A stretch of 64,000 nucleotides of DNA, taken from NCBI RefSeq assembly GCF_902459465.1, contig NC_047071.1, forward strand, positions 9,132,098-9,196,097, in the 5' to 3' direction. The position numbers and the translations under genes were made by a program. Source of the stretch: Asterias rubens. Taxonomy: Eukaryota > Echinodermata > Asteroidea > Forcipulatida > Asteriidae. Each line of letters begins with the position of its first letter. Position 1 is the first letter of the stretch. The notes below the pieces were generated by a model, which was not told where the DNA came from, did not search any database, and worked only from the letters and a program-made list of their open reading frames with translations. Of this stretch, positions 1 to 12,602 are shown in pieces.

Positions 1-84
1 CAATCATCTGGCTCTCCTTTGTTAAAGAGATCAGCAGCCGAGTTCACCAACTTTACGCAAAGCAACATAACATTTTCCCTTATT

Positions 85-115
<31 letters not shown>

Positions 116-189
116 AATTCTTCTAGTGAATTTCACTACACAATTTCTGTTTGTAGCATCTCTGTGGAGTCCTATTTTGATCTTTCCCA

Positions 190-300
190 TGTTGTCAGGT
201 TGGTGTAGTGGTGTCTTGACTCACCTCTAGGACCGCGGTTCAAATCCTACCGGGGGGCACTACGTGGATTGGGTTTTTCAGTACCTACTTGACTTCGTGG
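190..300 (+). repeat. tRNA-derived SINE head
   Basis: An A-box-like ggttggtgtagtgg and a B-box ggttcaaatcc, 33 bases apart, flank a non-folding middle. The acceptor stems do not pair, so this is a tRNA-like SINE and not a tRNA gene. Confidence 0.5.
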
Positions 301-307
301 GATTTCC

Positions 308-600
308 TTAAAGGGAAGGTAAACGTTTGGGAACTGTCAAAGACCAGTCTTCTCACTTGGTGTATCCATAAAATACGTTGGACGAATTTGTGTGCTGTCA
401 GATAGGAATAAAAGACATCTAGCTAGAAGTATTTTATTATTTTGGTGAGAAATTACCACTTTCCCAAAAACTACGTTACTTCAGAGGGAGTTGTTTCCCA
501 CAATGTTTTAAACTATCAACAGCTCTCGCATGCTCGTTACCAAGTCAGTTTTTAAGTTAATATTTGTTTCGAGTAACTACCAAACGTTTACCTTCCCTTT
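308..600 (-). repeat. Palindromic MITE, family 2 (aaagggaaggta ends)
   Basis: It opens ttaaagggaaggtaaacg and closes with the inverse cgtttaccttcccttt. The inside shares agaccagtcttctcacttgg with family 1. Related copies are at 30862-31196 and 52871-53251. Confidence 0.75.
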
Positions 601-1440
601 CAAACCATTCTCTGTGGTTTTTTTTCTCCTACTTTAAAAATTTAAATTTCTGCATTGTCTTCTCACCTTGTCTAGATGCTGGAAAGGCTTTGACAAGAAT
701 TACTTGAATCACAGAATCACAGATGTAGATGTAGATGTCACTGTAGATCAAAAACTATAAACGTTACCTGAAGCGAAACAGTTGTACCCGGTAAACCTCT
801 GGTAACAGTGACAAACTCTGTTGTTTTCTCAGACAATTGGTCACGGTTTATGCAAGTACAGTGATTACTCATCAGGGCAACATAATCAGCATGGAAACTA
901 TAGGGAAACACTTTCGTCAAGTGCTAAAAGTATTTTCGGTCGACACTGTCATCAGTAATTTGAATTTGAGAAAGATGTTAGACATACATTTAGACTGATT
1001 GAGCTACCTCCATTATGGATTTACAGGTGCCACAAACGAGAAAAATAAAGATAGAAAAAATAGGCTCACAAAAAGTAAGTTTTTCCTTTAGTGTTGCCGC
1101 TCGTCTTTAAGCTTAAAGTGATTTTAATGAAGATGCAACAGGTGAAATCAAACAAATCTAATCTTTGCTGATGTCATGCCTTCTTTAATGAAGCCCAATT
1201 CTGGAATGTTCAAAAAGTTTATAATGGGTGTGTGTGTGTGTGGGGGGGGGGGGGCTACCAAACTTAAGTCTTATATGCTAAATTCTGCAAACTTTTAATT
1301 TGTTGAATTTGAAACCTGACAGATGGTTTTTAAATATACTTTAACTTGATGGAGTTACAGCGTGTGGAACTTTGAATATTCAGTTCCTCGTCTCTACCGG
1401 TAATCAGGAATCAAAGTCATTGTCTTTGTCGTGACATTTA

Positions 1441-1448
1441 TATATAAA
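1441..1448 (+). promoter_or_regulatory. Candidate TATA box of gene A
   Basis: TATATAAA lies 111 bases before the gene A start codon, which would give a short 5' leader. The surrounding DNA is AT-rich, so chance is possible. Confidence 0.3.
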
Positions 1449-1558
1449 TGTAATTTAATACATGTCGCCACAATACTAAGTTCATTTGACTTGCAGGACA
1501 AACATTACTTTAAGAACTTAAGCTAAAGTTGTTCTACTCAAGAAAACAGCAACTCAAA

Positions 1559-3318
1559 ATGAAGGTACTTGTTGTGTTTCTTCCACTGTGGGGTAAGTTC
1601 TGATGCAATTTGATAAGCAAAGCGACTTTCACAATTTTTTTGCTTTACTGTAGGGAAATCAACTCTTTGTTTGTTGATTACAATTTTAGAAATTATGCTG
1701 ACATCTTTTTAACCGAATCTTTAAAACGTATGAATTACACATTGTTTTTATTGGTACTGCTACAACACAAAACCTTAACGTTATTATCCGCGATTTAATT
1801 GTTTTGCGGTAATCATACCATAACGTTTATATAGTATTTTAATTTTCTCATACGGAGATAATATCCAGTAAATTTGCAATACAACATTCTGGATTATCTT
1901 TCATGTGGTGTTGTGGATTTTAAAAGAACCATCGCTGTAGAAACTCGACGTTTCGACCAATACGCCAGATTTGTGTTCATGCCATGAAACTACTTATTTT
2001 TGATTTGCTGCAGATAAGGTTAATTTTACAGAGGGTTAAGACCGATCTAACGATGTGACTCAGCCTTAACTGCTCAGCAAGGTGTGATGTCACAATACAA
2101 AATACCATGATATAGCTGACAACGTGTCACAAGACAGTCCTTTGTGCTTGACAAAGCAATGGTTATACCAAGTTCACGCAGAAGTTCATTTCATGGAGCT
2201 GCATTAGCCGAAAAAGCAGCTATAAGCACAACAAACTAATGCAGTTATACTTTGTTTGCCAGCCAAAATACAATGCCACAATTTGTAACATTATTTTCTG
2301 CTGAAGCAACACTAAATGACATTGAACCCTGGAAAAATGACCCAGCCCACTGTACATATTATTAGTGCTAGATAGCTCAGTTGTAGAGCGCCTATACTTT
2401 GAACAAGGGTCGTTGGTTCAAATCACACCTGCATTTTCTTTATTCAAACCCAGATTATTACAAAATTGCCCAATCAGTCAGTTTCCCTTGTGGAGTAATA
2501 CTTGTTAATGGTAACAACAACATTTACTCTGTATTAACAATGTTCCATAATAGCTCGCATACATAAACATAATACAGTAATTGGAAGACGGTGTCACCGC
2601 TTGCCATGACTTGTGTTGTTGTACGGCCACGGTAGGGTTGCGCAATATTTGAATTTTACGTCCAATTGTCTAATTTTGTTCTGCCTTTCTAGGGTTGATC
2701 CAAGGACAGATGAGTGGTCCACTACCTGACAATAGCAACGTGCGATTCTTCAGTGATATTGAACATGAATACGACACTTTGCCACCATGGTCCGAGCCAG
2801 CGTACGGTGGGCCGATTGCCCTCGGTACCCTAGGAAATGCCCTGGGGCCGGTACCCATCGGCGAGTCGCCCTCGAGCACCAAGCCTCCTGGTGGCGCTGG
2901 AGCAATGGGTGACCCTCAACTTCAACCCGTGGAGGGTGCCAATGCCGACCCGGGTAAATCAGGCGGTTCGTCAAATGGCCTGGCAGGCTTCGGAGGCCAC
3001 GACTATTTCAACGGTGGCCAGTCACCGAAAGCCCCGTCAGCTGGTAACACGGACACGAAATCAGGACGGAAAAACAATGGATTCGTTGACTTAGACGGTG
3101 GTAAAGCTCCGGGACTTATCGCTGGTGGTGAATTTGATCCCAAACTTTTCAATGAGAAAATGGAAGCGAACAAAGCGAGATTCGTAACCGCTGCTAGCAC
3201 TGCAGTTGGTGTGATTGTCGCTGTCATTATTGTCGTTGGGGTATTTGCACTTGTGGCCACAATTCTCGTACGTCAAAGACGTCAACTGCATTCTAGACTC
3301 ATCATAGGCTCTGCGTAA
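1559..3318 (+). CDS. Gene A: two-exon single-pass membrane protein, Gly/Pro-rich ectodomain (219 aa)
   Basis: Exon 1 is 1559-1592 (MKVLVVFLPLW plus one base), with donor GTAAGT at 1593. Exon 2 is 2693-3318, after a pyrimidine-rich acceptor ending TTTCTAG. The joined codon is Gly, and the signal peptide continues as GLIQG with likely cleavage near residue 16-17. The ectodomain (about 18-180) is rich in Gly, Pro, Ser and Asp, with no cysteines and no recognisable domain. A membrane helix lies at about 181-204 (TAVGVIVAVIIVVGVFALVA...), followed by a basic 15-residue tail starting RQRRQ. The topology is therefore type I. I chose this start because the exon 1 peptide and the exon 2 start make one continuous signal peptide in frame. 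It is the first member of the same-strand cluster. No family is recognised and the function is unknown; a matrix-facing surface protein is inference. Confidence 0.82.
2366..2445 (+). repeat. tRNA-derived SINE head in intron A
   Basis: tagctcagttgtagagcgcc and ggttcaaatcacacc are A- and B-box regions of a tRNA-like sequence; the stems are imperfect. Another tRNA-like head with a tagctcagttgg A box is on the other strand in intron B. No other feature is seen in intron A (1593-2692). Confidence 0.5.
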
Positions 3319-3409
3319 CTTTACGAACTTGCATGGTGCATACGATTTTGTTGACTGATTAGTGCATATTATCTAGAAGATGTATTTTATAGAACCTGAT
3401 AGTTGCAGG

Positions 3410-3678
3410 ATTAAACAAAAAGTTACCGATGAATGTTTGAGAGAAACACATTGACTTATATTTTTTTCTCGACCACCAATTTATTTAGTTTAAACGTAAG
3501 GTTTGCCCACGAGTTTTAGTTCATCACAGATGATTATAATAATGGACTAATTCTTAATGTGTTATCAATGGAGCCTTTTGTACATAATTATTTCATGCTA
3601 TCATTTTTTTTAAGCGGACTCCGTTAATATACGAAAGATACTTAAAGTCACCTGGAAGTGGTATTTTTTCAAAATAAA
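3410..3678 (+). other. Candidate poly(A) signals of gene A
   Basis: ATTAAA is at 3410-3415, about 90 bases past the stop. A canonical AATAAA is at 3673-3678, with another at 3700-3705. The canonical signals fall inside the left end of a MITE (3642-4188), so the element may supply the 3' end of the transcript. Confidence 0.35.
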
Positions 3679-4188
3679 GCTTTTTATGAGTGGAATGTGA
3701 ATAAACAGTTAACTAAGGTTTTAAAAAATCAGTTTTTATGTTATTTACAAATTTAAGAGTAGACCCCGAGCGGAGAGGGCGCTGTTCGTGACGTCAATCG
3801 AGGCAGACTTTGCCTGTAATGCGTAGAGTAAACACAATTGCAAAGTACATGTACGGACAAAATCGTGAGTTTGTACGTTTCAAAAAAACAAATTGTGTTT
3901 TTTTCCGGCAATGCCGACCAGGTGTATTGCTGCTGAATGCAGAAAAACACTTTTTGAAACGTACCAACTCACGACTTGGACGTACATGTACTTTGCATGT
4001 GTGTTTACTATACGCATTGCAGGTAAAGTCTGCCTCGATTGACGTCACAAAAGGGGTAGGCGGAGTCAGCCCCCCAAACAACTTTATTTATTTTTTAATA
4101 AACAATTACTAAAACATGGTTGTATTGTTCGTAAGCATTATACTCTTATGTTTGAAAGAAAAACAATTATATTTCAAGGTGACTTTAA
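3642..4188. repeat. Palindromic MITE, family 4 (ttaaagtcacc ends)
   Basis: The ends are ttaaagtcacctggaa and ttcaaggtgactttaa. Inside, a near-perfect inverted repeat of about 125 bases per arm (3788-3888 and 3950-4048) carries gtgacgtcaatcgaggcaga. TTAA at both ends suggests a TTAA target site. Confidence 0.75.
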
Positions 4189-5617
4189 CTTATTAATTGT
4201 CAACCTTCAAAATAGTCAAAACTATTTTCCAGGGATTGATGTAACAGACTAATTATTAATGTGTTGCCTAATAATTTAACCAAACACAAGTAAATGCCCC
4301 CCCCCCAAAAAAAAAAAATAAAAAAAATAAAAAAATAAAAAAAATAAATAAATACTTGTACACCATTACAAACTTTCTCAAATTTCTGGTTATATATATA
4401 GCTTACACCACGACACTAGCTCAGCCCTTCCAGGTTCCCATATGAACACTCTCACAAAAAGCAATCATGGACACGCCGCGGTTGTGACCGGGATTCGAAC
4501 CCGCACGTTGATATCCAGCCATCAGAACCGATCAGATGCACTACACAGTTCGGCCATGACACGCGCAAAGAAGCGGCAGCACCCACAGCTTGGCTCGGTA
4601 TAGTGATGTTAACACTGTGTAGCCTAGTTCAACGAACCCGAAACCTTGCTTGGGGATCGGATGTTCAGTACAAATCTTGCTTCGCTGTTGTTCGCTATTC
4701 GTGGCCAACATTCACTTTAAAGACGGACCGTTACTCCCACAATAATCGTATCTTCAGGCCTTTTGGTTAATGTGCCTGGGAGGGCCTCTTGGTTTTGCTA
4801 TCACAACAAGTTTCCATTTACATTTTAGAAGAAAAAAAACATTTTTGTCCAGTCTTGTTTTTGATCTGGATGAATAACAAAGCATTCTCCTGAAGACGAG
4901 GAGAGTATACTGTTCGAAACGTCGAGACCCAACCGGCTCTTTTCAGAGCCAACACTCACCCTAAGAGATTTACACATGGTTGTACCCACAGGTTTACTGT
5001 TTATTTATGGTTTCTTCTTATGTCTCAACACCATGCAAAGCTTCAAACAGAACTGAATAACAAACAGTTGTATTCAATTTAATTTGAAGAAATTGTTCTT
5101 TGTTTTTTTTTCGTGTTGCCAGTTCTGAATAAATTAAGAGAGTTGATGTTTATAAACCATCGAGTCTTCCACAAACAATAATAACTGGATTCAGTTTTCT
5201 TTTGCAGGGTTGGTCTAAAAAAAAAAGAGTGAATTAATCATTCTTCAACAACATACTGGCTTTACCAACTTTTTGAAATAATCAGTGGATAATCAAAAGA
5301 GTTTCCTAAATTAATATCCGATGGTTAATTTACGTTAAAGAGTACGCCCTCATAAGTAACTTTGTAGTTTGTATTTTCTCCGATAATACTATGAGATGGC
5401 TAGTGCATAGATTTGCTTTATTAGCTAAAACGACACGTATGTCCTGTATTCACTTTACTTTTAAACGTGGTTGAACCTTCAGGAATATATTACGTAAAGT
5501 TCTTCATGATTTTAGAGATTATTAGGTCATCGGTCCTTCACCACCTACCTTGTCTCCAATCCTAAGCAAATTAATATACCGCCTAAACTGTATTTGACGA
5601 TCGTTGTCAGCATGTTA
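4189..5617. other. Gene-free region with SINE head and repeat motif
   Basis: It holds a minus-strand tRNA-Leu/Ser-like SINE head (about 4460-4565; gggattcgaacccgcac on the + strand is the B-box complement) and a repeat fragment with gttcgaaacgtcgagac near 4913. Nothing else is recognised. Confidence 0.5.
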
Positions 5618-5991
5618 TTAAAGGCGGTGGACACTATTGGTAATTACTCAAAATAATTATTAGCATAAAACCTCACTTGGTAACAAGTAATGGTGAGAGG
5701 TTAGTAGTATAAAATGTTGTGAGAAACGGCTCACTTTGAAGTGACGTAGTTTTCGAGAAAGGAGTAATTTTCCACGAATTTGATTTCGAAACCTCAAGCT
5801 TAGAATTTGAGGTCTCGAAATCAAGAATCTGAAAGCAAGCACACAGCTTCGTGTGACAAGGGTGTTTTTTCTTTCTCGCAACATCGACGACCGATTGAGC
5901 TCAAATTTTCACAGGTTTGTTATTTGATGCATATGTTGAGATACACCAAGTGAGAAGACTGGTCTTTGACAATTACCAACAGTGTCTTTAA
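5618..5991 (+). repeat. MITE family 1, full copy
   Basis: Terminal inverted repeats ttaaaggcggtggacac and its inverse ending agtgtctttaa enclose about 370 bases. A hairpin of gaggtctcgaaatcaa type lies in the middle. It is the commonest family in the window, with complete or broken copies at about ten sites. Confidence 0.8.
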
Positions 5992-6656
5992 GCACGATCA
6001 TACTGACTAAAAACTAAACGTGGCAGTTTTGGCAAACCAAACAGGGTTTTTGACTTTGGGAAGACTATAGTGAGTTGGCTAAGAAATACTGTTATGTATT
6101 TCTCAGCTTTGCTCACCCTCACGCAAAACCTTCCAGACCAAGGTTCATGGGTAGTGGCTGGGGTTGCACGTAAATAAAACAGCAACAACATGTCATCGAA
6201 CTTGCGTTTAAAACCCTTTTCGAAACCACGGATTCCACTGCGGCTCCGGCCAATACTCAAACAGGAAAACGGAGCCATGTCGGATTAGAAGTCAAATCAC
6301 CGAGTTATTTCGAAAGGTCAAGAGTCAATTCATCCATTACATGCACCTGATTGAAAAAAATAAGCAGTTTCACGATGACGTTATACTTTGTTGACCACAA
6401 AATCACAGACATAATTTTATGCTGGACTAACGGATATTAAAATAATTTTTCATTTGGGCTCATAGTTTTCTTTAATGACGACACTGGGAGATATACTTCA
6501 GACAACAGTCTTTTGTGGTTAGAATTGTTGAATTAGTCACATTTTTTCAAATAGATTTGACCGCCTGAAGTACGTTGTAGAAGTGTCAATTGTTTTCATG
6601 AAGTATAACTATATAGTTTTGCTGTAGTTGATGCTTTGATGTTGATGTTGCTTTGA

Positions 6657-6841
<185 letters not shown>

Positions 6842-6945
6842 TCGAGAAAGAAGTAATTTTCTACGAGTTTGATTTCGAGACCTCAGATTTAGAATTGAAG
6901 GTCTCGAAATAAATCATCTAATTGCACACAACTTCGTGTGACAAA
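6842..6945 (+). repeat. MITE family 1, left fragment interrupted by an insertion
   Basis: It carries ttcgagaaagaagtaattt through cttcgtgtgacaaagg. The right half resumes after the insertion at about 10270. Confidence 0.7.
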
Positions 6946-9900
6946 GGTGTTTTTTATTAGGTGTTCGGCCAACAGCCGAACAACTATTGTTATTGTTCTG
7001 TTTTTTTTTTTTTTTTCCTCGCGTTCTTCTTTCCCTGCGAACCTTCTCCAGCAATTTTAAACAAAAGTAAAGCTTGTACAAACTTAAAACTTACTATGTA
7101 CATAGGCAATAGTGAGTAGACGAAACCGCCACTTTTTGGGAATGATGACGTCATTGATGACGTCATGGCAAGGTTTTTAAAGTTGAAAAACGACATTTGC
7201 TTTTCGCTGTATCTCAACGAATATCAATGCTATGATGTTCATACTTGGGCATCAGATAGATAAAGACTTGGACAACATTTGAAAAGTTAACGCCAAAATC
7301 GTATGACCTTAACTTCCGGTCGGTACCCTGGGTCAAAGTTCGCCTTCGCATTTTTTCATCAAAAAAACAACTTTTGAGCTTTAAAACAAAAGTAAAGCTT
7401 GTACAAACTTAAAACTTACTATGTACATAGGTTATAGTGATTAGATGAAACCGCCACTTTTTTGGAATGATGACGTCAATGATGACGTCATGACAGGGTT
7501 TTTAATGTTCAAAAATGATCTTTTGCTTGTTGCTGTATCTCAACGATTATAACAGCTATGATGTTCATACTTAGGCATCAGATAGTTTAAGACTTACACA
7601 ACATTTGAAAAGTTAACGCCAAAATCGTACGACCTTAACTTCCGGGTCGTTACCCTGGGTCAAAGTTCGCCTTCGTGTTTTTTTATTCGTGTTTTTTCAT
7701 CAAAAAACAACTTTTGAGCTTTTAAACAAAAGTTAAGCTTGTATAAACTTAAAACTTACTATGTACATAGGCACCAGTGAGTAGATGAAACCGCCACTTT
7801 TTTGGAATGATGACGTCATTGATGACGTCATGGCAAGGTTTTTAAAGTTGAAAAACGACATTTGCTTTTCGCTGTATCTCAACGAATATTAATGCTATGA
7901 TGTTCATACTTGGGCATCACATAGATAAAGACTTGTACAACATTTGAAAAGTTAACGCCAAAATCGTATGATCTCATCTTCCGGTCGTACCGGAAGGTCA
8001 AACTCTGCCTTTGTGTTTTTTGTGTTTTTTGTGAAAAAAGACAATTTGTTGTCATAACTCAAGATTGATATGGAATTTAACATTGAAACTCATCAGACAA
8101 TTGAACCTTAATAATAAGACCACACAAACTTAATGATGTCATGATGACGTCATCAGGTTTTGAATTACAACAAATCAAAGTTAAATATTTTAAAGAAATC
8201 ATAACTCCTGAACCACATGGTGGATTTTGACAATCTACATATCATCGGACAGGTCGATCAAACTTCAAAAAACGCTACACACAAAATGACCCCATTTGAC
8301 CTTGACTTCCGGTTCAAACCAAAAGTTGAACAATTTTACAATTTTTGATCTCTAAAACTACGTAACATTTCAACATAAATTTTGCATCCCGTTATAGATG
8401 AGTGATCCTGCTAAAACTTTCCCACAGAGATGATACCAATTTGACCTGAAACTCTGGTCGAAATCGGACGATAAAGCCCACGGATGTGTTGACCCGCGTG
8501 ATAACTGCGTACACTGCAAAAGCGCTTTGGCTGGCCGTTCCGCTCCATTGATCACACCTTTATCAGTCCACGAGGCCTGTGTGTTCTGCTTGGAATAGTG
8601 CATCGTTTGACTGTACGCGTGATTTCCATTCATGTTTTGACAAGTCTCAGGTCATTGTACTTACAACGTAGCGCTAGTTTAATGGTGTACCAACATTTTA
8701 CAATTGAAGTCCGCTCATATCATATTCGGCGTCAAATTGTTCCCCTGTTCGCCCTTCTCATGGCTTAATTATCAAAACGGAATTAAAGACGAAGCTTCGC
8801 TGAGATGGCCACCTACTTCAGTGATACGTATGACTTTTAATTATGTGAGAAAATGCAACCAGAAAAAGACAAACATTGGTTATGTTTTGATCAAACACCG
8901 GGAGCCGGATTCGTGACATCGACTCGTGAAGGGTGTTTCTATCCGGCACTCACGGCAGTGTTTAGCGCGCTACACGGTAAAGCTTTGTGTACAAATTATT
9001 GCTTTTCAAAATAAGTGTTTATTTAATGCCTAACAAAATCTAACGTGCATCCCAGTTATCGTAGTTGTATCTGTTCCCGTGTCGTACACTTGCGAAACCT
9101 CTGTAATACTTAATAAATAAGTCTTTTACAGTTATTTACTTCACAAGTCTAAAATTAGTAAACTGTTGTTTCGTATAAAGTTTCCCCAAATCCAGTTAAC
9201 CTTTTAAGAAGTTTACTCTTGAGTTAAACATCACAAGGATCACAAAACCTTCAAACTTTGCACATAGTTAGCTCTTTACTAATAAAATACATCGCTTTAA
9301 CAAGTATTAAACTTAGCATTTGTTTTCTGTGCAAAGAAAGGTATAAATGTAATAGATTTACACTTTTACTTTCTGTGAAAATTAAAAAGCTATCAACAAT
9401 CTGTTCATAGATTTAATTTTCCTCGTGTTCTTCTTTACCTCTGAACCTTCCCAAGCAATTTTAAACAAAAGTTAAGCTTGTATAAACTTAAAACTTACTA
9501 TGTACATAGGCACCAGTGAGTTGATGAAACCGCCACTTTTTTAGAATGATGACGTCATGACAGGGTTTTTAATGTTAAAAAATGACCATTTGCTTGTTGC
9601 TGTATCTCAACGAATATAAAAGCTATGATGTTCATACTTGGGCATCGGATAGATAAAGACTTGGACAACATTTGAAAAGTTAACGTCAAAATCGTACCAC
9701 CTTAACTTCCGGGTCGTTACCCTGGGTCAAAGTTCGCCTTCGTGTTTTTTTCATAAAAAAAAAACTTTTGAGCTTATCTACGGCATAACTCAAGATTGAG
9801 ATCGATTTGAACCTTGAAACTCAATAGATAGTTGAACCTTAGTATTTTTAAGACAACACAGGCCTAATTACGTCATAATGACGTCATCAGGTATTGAATA

Positions 9901-10259
9901 ACAATAAAATGTGTAAAAATCATATGGCGCGAAAGTTTTGGGGGGAATTCCCAACAGCGCTCTCTTTTTGCCCACCAAAGAGGGCGCTGTTGATTATCAA
10001 ATCTGTGTACAGCATCAAGTGCAGGGGTGAGCTAGATTTTTAAAGGGCTTTCATAAGTTGCATACAAAAAACTTATGCCAATCTCACACAAACATATTGC
10101 ATTTGTGAAGAAACAAGGCGTTCAAAAGTGTGATACAAGTTTAACTATAAAATAACGACACATTGTATAAAAAACATCTTTATGGTTCAATGTTTTTGAA
10201 CTACGTCATCACGTAACGTCCAACCGAACACCGTGTTCTTGTAATTAACAAAAAACACC
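6946..10259. repeat. 3.3-kb non-coding element nested in MITE family 1
   Basis: It begins ggtgttttttatta-ggtgttcgg and ends with the inverse ccgaacacc...aaaaaacacc (10224-10259). The left and right halves of one family-1 MITE flank it. No transposase frame is present. It contains four copies of a roughly 330-base module; their shared ttactatgtacatag starts at 7091, 7416, 7756 and 9495. Confidence 0.6.
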
Positions 10260-10261
10260 AT

Positions 10262-10402
10262 GTCTAGTTTCATTATTATCTCGCAACTTCGACGACCAAT
10301 TGAGCTGAAATTTTCACAGGTTTGTTATTTAATGCATATGTTGAGATACAGCAAGTGAGAAGACTGGTCTTTGACAGTTACCAATGGTGTCCAGTGTCTT
10401 TA
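10262..10402 (+). repeat. MITE family 1, right fragment
   Basis: It carries ttattatctcgcaacttcg through gtccagtgtctttaa, completing the copy started at 6842. Confidence 0.7.
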
Positions 10403-12290
10403 ATGATGATGGTGGTCAAAGTAATAACTGCGAGCTTTACGATCAGTTAAGTTTAAACGACACATTAACATTTTGCACCTGTTTTACACTTTCCTTTGAA
10501 AATTATGCTGTTTTGTAAATTGTGAACAGTTCAGACGTAAATTGGTGCTTCCTCTACTAGCATCACACCCCATTCCGGCGGCATTTGAAGCGCGTGCCCC
10601 GCCACGAGCAATCTGACTGTTTTATTAACTCCACACAAACCATCAACGAATTAAAAGTAATTTCCTCTCGCTCAAAAATAGATCAGGTACACATTCTAAA
10701 ATAGATTCTGGAAGGACTTGTGGCTTACCTCTGGTCAAGAGCCTTAACTTGCTGAGTCATGTTTCACTTTTGTAAAAAAAAAAACTTTACCAGTGAGTTC
10801 GGTCCAGCCATTCAGTTTGTCGTGCATTGCTAAGAGTAATAACTTGACCTCGTGGCACTCCATGATAATGAGTACACGATGAGGCTTGAACCCATTGTTC
10901 CATGCACATCATTTAATAAAGTGCTTAAGGCACAGTTTCCAAGGTAGCAGCTTCGGTTGCAATCCATGACATTCGAATTTGTTCACTTTTCCCGTACTCT
11001 CTTTATGATACTTTTGAAAATCGCTAATCTTCTATCCATCGAATAGTCTGGAGTGACTTCTTTTAAAATAATAAATTATAGCAGTTGCTGACCACCATCG
11101 TAAACTGTTTTGTTTAAAGTTTACTCGGCAAATTGCGTCACACCTGCATCAAGCAAGAGATACGGGTGGCAAGCTGTGTAAGACGTGCACTTTTTGATGC
11201 AGTTGAAAAGGGATACACAACCCCGGATGGTAGGATGACAAACCGTTGACCTTGAAACCAACATTATTTTAATCATTTACAAACGTATTTTTATGACATT
11301 GTTTTACTCATTTCTCAAAAACTACAGCACCTCAGTAAGTAACATTTGAAGGGAAGCTTTCCACTCTCATTATCTTCAAACCCTGTAAGTTTAATGTAAA
11401 TCTTTGGACATTTTGAAAAAGTACCCAAATCCTTTAAACACATCATGATGTGATAGGGTGCCTTATCACCCAAAGGGTGAAATACATGGGACATGAGAAA
11501 AAAAAAAAAAAAAAAATGGTCACCTATGAGTTCCCATTGTGTTTGTTGAACGAAGTATTTCATTGTTCACTTGAATTTGAAAACAATAAAATAATCCACA
11601 TTGGCAACAATCCATAATAAATATGGTGAAACTGCCATGTTCTAGAAACACAATTTCATAAACTCACCAACGACCTTCTGCCGAGCACATTTGCTTCCAA
11701 GTCCTTATTACGAACACACGCGCAATTGTTAAAAAAAAATGCACATTGGTACACTATAAACCTGAAAACGGACATTCGAAATATTCAATTTTAATAAATT
11801 ATATAAAGACCAGCAAATGTGTAATATTGTTATACAAATACTAATAAGCAAAAAAACAGTCAATTAAAAAAAACAAGTGTAACAAAATGAACAATTTATT
11901 TGAGAATGTCTTTTTTAGTGGAACTTAAATGTATACATTATTACAACGTCTTGCTGATGTAAACTGATGGTTATACAAATCGGCAAGTTCAGTGACCTGT
12001 TGGCCTGAAGATACAACTAAAGAAAGTGCCTGGTTTTGCATGCATGGGAACAAACCTCGACTTTGGAAATAACATGCAACGCCTAAGGGACTTAAAACAC
12101 AACCCGACTGGACACACCCAGGCTGGACTCGAACAGCGGTCAACGGTGGAAGATACCTTTATGACTCAAACTGAATACAATCATTCATGCACATTAGTAG
12201 GCGTGGATCTTTTAGGAAACAAAGTCTAGACGTTTTACCTTCTCGAATGTAAGACGATGGCACAGCGTTTAGGAACAGGACAACTTGTGT
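10403..12290. other. Gene-free region, nothing recognised
   Basis: AT-rich DNA with short open frames on both strands that show no signal peptide, domain or splice context. An A-rich tract lies near 11500. Confidence 0.5.
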
Positions 12291-12291
12291 A

Positions 12292-12602
12292 GTTTTCAAA
12301 GACCAGTCTTCTGACTTGGTGTATACTAGCATTATGCGTACATAATTACAAACCTCTGAAAATTTGGACTCAACTTGGTATTGAAGTTGCAGAAGAGGAA
12401 TATAAGAAAGAAAACAAAACTTATCGTGCAACTGTGTGTGCTATCGATTGAATGCATAGACGATGCTTGATTGAGAAGTTACATCTTTCTCAAAAACTTG
12501 GTACTTCAGAGGAAGCAGTTTCTCACAATGTTTTACTATATCAACAGCTCTTCATTGCTCGTTACCAAGTGAGGTTTTATGCTAACAATTGTTTTGAGTC
12601 CA
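12292..12602 (-). repeat. MITE family 1, degenerate copy
   Basis: tcaaagaccagtcttctgac, then gcttgattgagaag and caccaagtgaggttttatgc-like parts, occur in reverse order to the 5618 copy. The ends are decayed. Confidence 0.6.

Larger units (their letters stand above)
1..1440. other. Region upstream of gene A
   Basis: No gene is visible. It contains a tRNA-like SINE head (about 190-262), a family-2 MITE (308-600) and a G12 tract near 1243. The rest is unassigned AT-rich DNA. Confidence 0.6.

Noticed and set aside
3810-4112. 100-residue + and 95-residue - frames
   Set aside because: They lie wholly inside a palindromic MITE, which makes mirrored frames on both strands.
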